Assembly (NCBI GenBank): GCA_003695005.1
Contig: RFJE01000172.1
Location: 1-9,301, forward strand
Source of the DNA: Candidatus Hydrogenedentota bacterium
GTDB lineage: Bacteria; Spirochaetota; Leptospiria; Turneriellales; J094
Length of the DNA stretch: 9,301 bases
Direction: 5' to 3'
This document shows positions 6,743 through 9,301 of the stretch, in pieces. A program made the translations under genes and the position numbers. Within the stretch, counting starts at the first letter, position 1, and each line of letters begins with the position of its first letter. Below the pieces are notes generated by a model. It worked only from the letters and a program-made list of their open reading frames with translations. It was not told the origin of the DNA and did not search any database.

Positions 6743-7383
6743 GATTTCAGACAATAGTGGCCATGATACTGTTATATTGTTTTGTGTTTTTAGTGTCCAA
6801 TTGTTGGAGTGATATTGCTTGTGCTGATAAAGAAGTTGCCTCTAAAACAACGACTGCCTCAAACCCGCAGAAAACGTATACGGGGACTTTAAATATTTTA
6901 GAGAGTGATATTACTGAATTATTTCAGACGGGAAAATCTTTTAATACAGTAGTACAGGTAACACAAGCTCAAACAATAACTGAGAAGATTTATATAAGGA
7001 AAGTAGAAGATGATAATGGTAAATGTGTTGGTGGCGAAGATATTCCACAGGATTTAAGCTTCGAACAATATGACGAATTACTTTCATCGAACAAATATTC
7101 TGACTTGTACAAAGAAACAGAATCAGAAAATGATAGTAAGTTTGCGATTGCTTTTAGTGCAAATGGAATACTTTCTACCAATTTATTTCCAACTGATTTT
7201 TTCCTAGGCCCTTCAAAGCTCGATAAGTTTACAGAAAGCCTGCATTACAACCAAGTAGAGTATATTTTTCGAATTCAAAATTATTCAGAGTTACAGTGGT
7301 ATGATTTTGACATTATTGAGATGAATTTACTACTTGATAGTGCACGTGCAAGATTAAGCAATTTAACTTTAGTCACACAATGA
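6739..7383 (+). CDS. Putative lipoprotein of unknown function
   Basis: The protein has 214 aa from ATG 6739, which overlaps the preceding stop by 4 bases. An AGAGG ribosome-binding sequence sits at 6724-6728, so this start is preferred to a TTG at 6703. The signal peptide MRFQTIVAMILLYCFVFLVSNC ends in a lipobox-like V-S-N-C with Cys22 as candidate lipidated residue. Asn at -1 is tolerated in spirochaetal lipoproteins but is unusual elsewhere. Two further cysteines (C28, C96) would remain in the mature protein. The mature part is polar and acidic, with alternating short strands (TYTGTLNILESDITELF, YNQVEYIFRIQNYSELQW) and no recognised domain. Translational coupling to the beta-barrel gene suggests a joint envelope role, which is inference. 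The next gene begins one base after this stop. Confidence 0.72.
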   Translation: MRFQTIVAMILLYCFVFLVSNCWSDIACADKEVASKTTTASNPQKTYTGTLNILESDITELFQTGKSFNTVVQVTQAQTITEKIYIRKVEDDNGKCVGGEDIPQDLSFEQYDELLSSNKYSDLYKETESENDSKFAIAFSANGILSTNLFPTDFFLGPSKLDKFTESLHYNQVEYIFRIQNYSELQWYDFDIIEMNLLLDSARARLSNLTLVTQ

Positions 7384-7384
7384 C

Positions 7385-7678
7385 TTGACGAACCGTACAA
7401 ATAATCATGACTGGTGTATGCTTTTTGGAGAATTTTTAGTTGCAAAAAACATTATTCGACCCGAAGATGTGGAAGAAGCTTTAGCCATTCAAAAAGCACA
7501 ACCAGAAGTAAAGTTTGGAGAAGCTTTAGTTACTTTAGAGCTTTTTGATTATGATAAGCTCACTATTTATATTCAGCAATATATAAAAGAAGCAGGTGCT
7601 GAATTATCCGAAATTGAAACGTTATTATCGCAAGAGCAAGCAGATGCCCTCATTCGATCCTTACAAGATCAGGGATAA
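7385..7678 (+). CDS. Small protein resembling the N-domain of type II secretion ATPases / MshEN
   Basis: The protein has 97 aa from TTG 7385, or 86 aa if ATG 7418 (MLFGEFLVAKNII) is used. The shorter form begins right at the recognisable fold. Two half-repeats are visible: FGEFLVAKNIIRPEDVEEAL with AIQKAQ, then KFGEALVTLELFDYDKLTIY. This follows the R-L-G-x-x-L-V-x-x-G-x-I-(x4)-L-x-x-A-L-x-x-Q pattern of GspE/PilB/MshE N-terminal domains, some of which bind cyclic di-GMP. The Arg normally before Leu-Gly is absent here (L-F-G and K-F-G), so nucleotide binding is doubtful. The domain stands alone without an ATPase. The gene starts one base after the lipoprotein stop, and its 3' end overlaps the nnr gene. 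Its role is unknown. Confidence 0.68.
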   Translation: MTNRTNNHDWCMLFGEFLVAKNIIRPEDVEEALAIQKAQPEVKFGEALVTLELFDYDKLTIYIQQYIKEAGAELSEIETLLSQEQADALIRSLQDQG

Positions 7679-9167
7679 TTTTCCTGTTCTTTTGCCCGAA
7701 GAAGCAGCTCGATGGGATACAATCTCCATTGAGAAGTATCAGGTTTCTTCTAAAATACTCATGGCTAATGCTGCTTTATCGGTCTTCCAGCATATTCGCC
7801 GTAAAGATTGGTTTTTATCTACAAAAGAATTTCATTTTTTATTAGGTCCGGGAAATAACGGGGGAGATGGATATGCTCTTGCTTATTACATGGCTACCTC
7901 TTTTTATGCTATGCGTACTTTACCGCGTATCATTCTATGGGAGCTAAAAGAGACACCCTCGAACGATGGATCTTATTTTAAAAACTTACTTTTGCAAATT
8001 CCGAATATTGAGTGGAAAAAGCTTGAACATTTTTGTAACGAGTTTCAGCTAGAAGATAAGCACACTGTAATTATCGATGCTCTTTTTGGCACAGGTTTTT
8101 CTAGAGAAATCCAAGAACCGATAGCAAGCTGTTTACAGCATGCTAATAAAAGCAAAGCTTATCGCATAGCCATGGATATTCCTAGTGGTGTTTTTGGTAA
8201 TGGCAATTTTTTTTCTCACGAAGCTTTTTTAGCACACGAGACTCATACCTTCGGATCGTACAAAATAGCTCATCTGTTAGAACCCGGGATTTTATATGCA
8301 GGAAGAGTATATGTTCACCCCATTGGTTTTTTTTACAAGGAGACGGATCCGGAATTTTCTTTTTTAAGTCGAGGCAAGATCTTAAAAAAAACTTCGTGGA
8401 AAAAATCACGGGATCTATCCGCTCATAAATACCGTTCCGGAAAATTAATTTTACTTGGTGGATCAACAGGAATGGAAGGTGCTGCCATTTTAGCAGCGAA
8501 AAGTTTTTTAAAAGCCGGCGGGGGAATTGTTCGTCTTTTTTCCGAATCACCAACAACCAAGCAAGTCTTAAAAGATTTTCCTGAAATCATGATTCGTTCA
8601 GGAAATCCTGATGATCTATGTGAGTTGGCTTTATCCGAATTAGAGCAGTCTGCACAAAGCACTTCCCTTTTAATTGGTCCGGGATTAGGTTTTTTCCCTA
8701 ATGAAACTTTTTGGAACAAGCTTTCGAAGACACTTGGCAAAAAAGCTCTTATTTTAGACGGTTCTGTTTTAAATGAATCTTTGAGCACGATGGCAACTTA
8801 TTTTTCATCGGATATGCGCATTTACATGACGCCTCATGCAGCAGAAGCTTCCCGTCTTTTGCGACAAAAAATTATGAATATAAGGGAAGCAGCTCTTTCT
8901 ATTTGTAAGAACTTTAAAGCCGATGTATATATAAAAGGACCGGGGGGAATTGTTGTTCAAAAAGAGTCCCTGCCAAAAGAAATATATGTAAATTCCAAAT
9001 TAAGCAGACTTGCTGTGGCAGGAACGGGGGATGTTTTTGCAGGTTTGTTAGCCTTTAGTGCCATTCACGAAGTAGATGTTTGGCAAGCTACTTTTTCTCG
9101 GTATTTTGCGGCGGCAAAAAAGGCAGGCGAAAATTTAACGCCGTCAGATTTGATAAACCATATATAG
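7644..9167 (+). CDS. nnr: Bifunctional NAD(P)HX epimerase / ADP-dependent NAD(P)HX dehydratase
   Basis: This cofactor-repair enzyme has 507 aa from ATG 7644. Its N-terminal domain interconverts R- and S-NAD(P)HX, and its C-terminal ribokinase-like domain dehydrates S-NAD(P)HX back to NAD(P)H using ADP. Epimerase blocks are GPGNNGGDG (68-76), DALFGTG (145-151), DIPSG (178-182) and HTFGSYKIAHLLEPG. Dehydratase blocks are GGSTGMEGA (272-280), GPGLG (345-349), TPHAAEASRLL (396 on), KGPGGIVV, and AGTGDVFAGLLA with the catalytic Asp at 463. A family motif usually reading LDADAL is LDGSVLN here (371-377). A GTG at 7596 or TTG at 7692 are alternative starts. 7644 limits the overlap with the preceding gene to 35 bases while keeping the epimerase start (LLPEEAARWD). 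It is the last gene of the plus-strand operon and converges on, and overlaps, a minus-strand gene. Confidence 0.93.
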   Translation: MPSFDPYKIRDNFPVLLPEEAARWDTISIEKYQVSSKILMANAALSVFQHIRRKDWFLSTKEFHFLLGPGNNGGDGYALAYYMATSFYAMRTLPRIILWELKETPSNDGSYFKNLLLQIPNIEWKKLEHFCNEFQLEDKHTVIIDALFGTGFSREIQEPIASCLQHANKSKAYRIAMDIPSGVFGNGNFFSHEAFLAHETHTFGSYKIAHLLEPGILYAGRVYVHPIGFFYKETDPEFSFLSRGKILKKTSWKKSRDLSAHKYRSGKLILLGGSTGMEGAAILAAKSFLKAGGGIVRLFSESPTTKQVLKDFPEIMIRSGNPDDLCELALSELEQSAQSTSLLIGPGLGFFPNETFWNKLSKTLGKKALILDGSVLNESLSTMATYFSSDMRIYMTPHAAEASRLLRQKIMNIREAALSICKNFKADVYIKGPGGIVVQKESLPKEIYVNSKLSRLAVAGTGDVFAGLLAFSAIHEVDVWQATFSRYFAAAKKAGENLTPSDLINHI

Positions 9168-9300
9168 AAAGGGGAATAAAATAAACTTCTTTCCCTTTAC
9201 ATAGGCAGTATAAATTTTCTCGCTGCCTTTTAGAAAGTTTATGTTCAGAAAAAAGCTTTGTAACCGATTTATGTCCATACGTAAGATGAATTGTATATTG
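9088..9300 (-). CDS. tilS: C-terminus of probable tRNA(Ile)-lysidine synthetase (5' end outside window)
   Basis: An open minus-strand frame enters at the right edge (first full codon 9300-9298) and ends at TAG 9090-9088, giving 70 residues. The peptide YGHKSVTKLFSEHKLSKRQR followed by ENLYCLCKGKEVYFIP fits the TilS C-terminal domain. That domain has the pattern G-x-K-x-x-K-x-LF, a short basic linker, R-(D/E), then a Val/Gly-rich strand ending in (V/I/L)-P. TilS converts the wobble cytidine of tRNA-Ile(CAU) to lysidine, using ATP and lysine. About 20 residues follow the domain (NLTALNFRLPFLPPQNTEKK), encoded antisense to the nnr 3' end, an overlap of 80 bases. Identification rests on a short stretch, and the catalytic PP-loop is outside the window. 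Confidence 0.6.
   Translation of the reverse strand, partial: QYTIHLTYGHKSVTKLFSEHKLSKRQRENLYCLCKGKEVYFIPLSIYGLSNLTALNFRLPFLPPQNTEKK
9203..9231 (+). terminator. Weak candidate terminator downstream of nnr
   Basis: AGGCAG (9203-9208) pairs with CTGCCT (9223-9228) and is followed by four T's (9228-9231). AAACTTCT (9183-9190) and AGAAAGTTT (9232-9240) could add an outer, imperfect stem. It lies 36 bases after the nnr stop, where a terminator is expected, but inside the probable tilS reading frame. The stem is short and the T-tract poor. Confidence 0.3.
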
Positions 9301-9301
9301 C

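Noticed and set aside
8182..8788. Overlapping minus-strand open frames opposite nnr
   Set aside because: They lie within a conserved enzyme gene on the other strand, have no start signals, and the peptides match no family.

Overview
The window looks like chromosomal DNA of an AT-rich Gram-negative bacterium. A spirochaete of the Leptospirales is my best guess. This is inference, resting on three things: the AT-rich codon choice; a CHASE2-type adenylate cyclase beside a long TPR protein, ribH and nusB; and a putative lipoprotein whose signal ends in a loose, spirochaete-like lipobox (V-S-N-C). I see no insertion sequence, phage gene, CRISPR array, tRNA or rRNA.

Layout. The left edge (2-142, +) holds the last 46 codons of an unrecognised gene. 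It converges on a minus-strand operon that reads right to left: ribH (lumazine synthase), nusB, a membrane-anchored protein with about 16 TPR repeats, and a multi-pass CHASE2 adenylate cyclase. ribH and nusB share an ATGA overlap. The nusB-TPR gap is 17 nt, and the TPR-cyclase gap is about 94 bp if the cyclase starts at 2977. Two near-perfect palindromes with a common 18-bp core sit right at the 3' ends of the cyclase (188-216) and TPR (3034-3078) genes.

Across a divergent intergenic region of about 140 bp (5969-6109), which contains an imperfect inverted repeat, a compact plus-strand operon begins. It encodes a predicted outer-membrane beta-barrel protein, a putative lipoprotein (ATGA overlap), a small protein resembling the MshEN / type II secretion ATPase N-domain, and a bifunctional NAD(P)HX epimerase/dehydratase (nnrE-nnrD fusion). 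The right edge holds, on the minus strand, the C-terminus of what looks like TilS (tRNA-Ile lysidine synthetase). Its 3' end overlaps the nnr gene antisense by about 80 bp.

How the genes fit together. ribH, nusB, nnr and tilS are housekeeping genes for flavin synthesis, transcription antitermination and rRNA processing, cofactor repair, and tRNA modification. The cyclase joins an extracytoplasmic sensor and an unusually large N-terminal membrane module to cAMP production, and the co-transcribed TPR protein may be its scaffold or partner. The envelope pair of beta-barrel and lipoprotein genes is the least understood part. I found no clear undescribed defence or mobile system. The most interesting unexplained items are the palindrome pair and the uncharacterised envelope genes.
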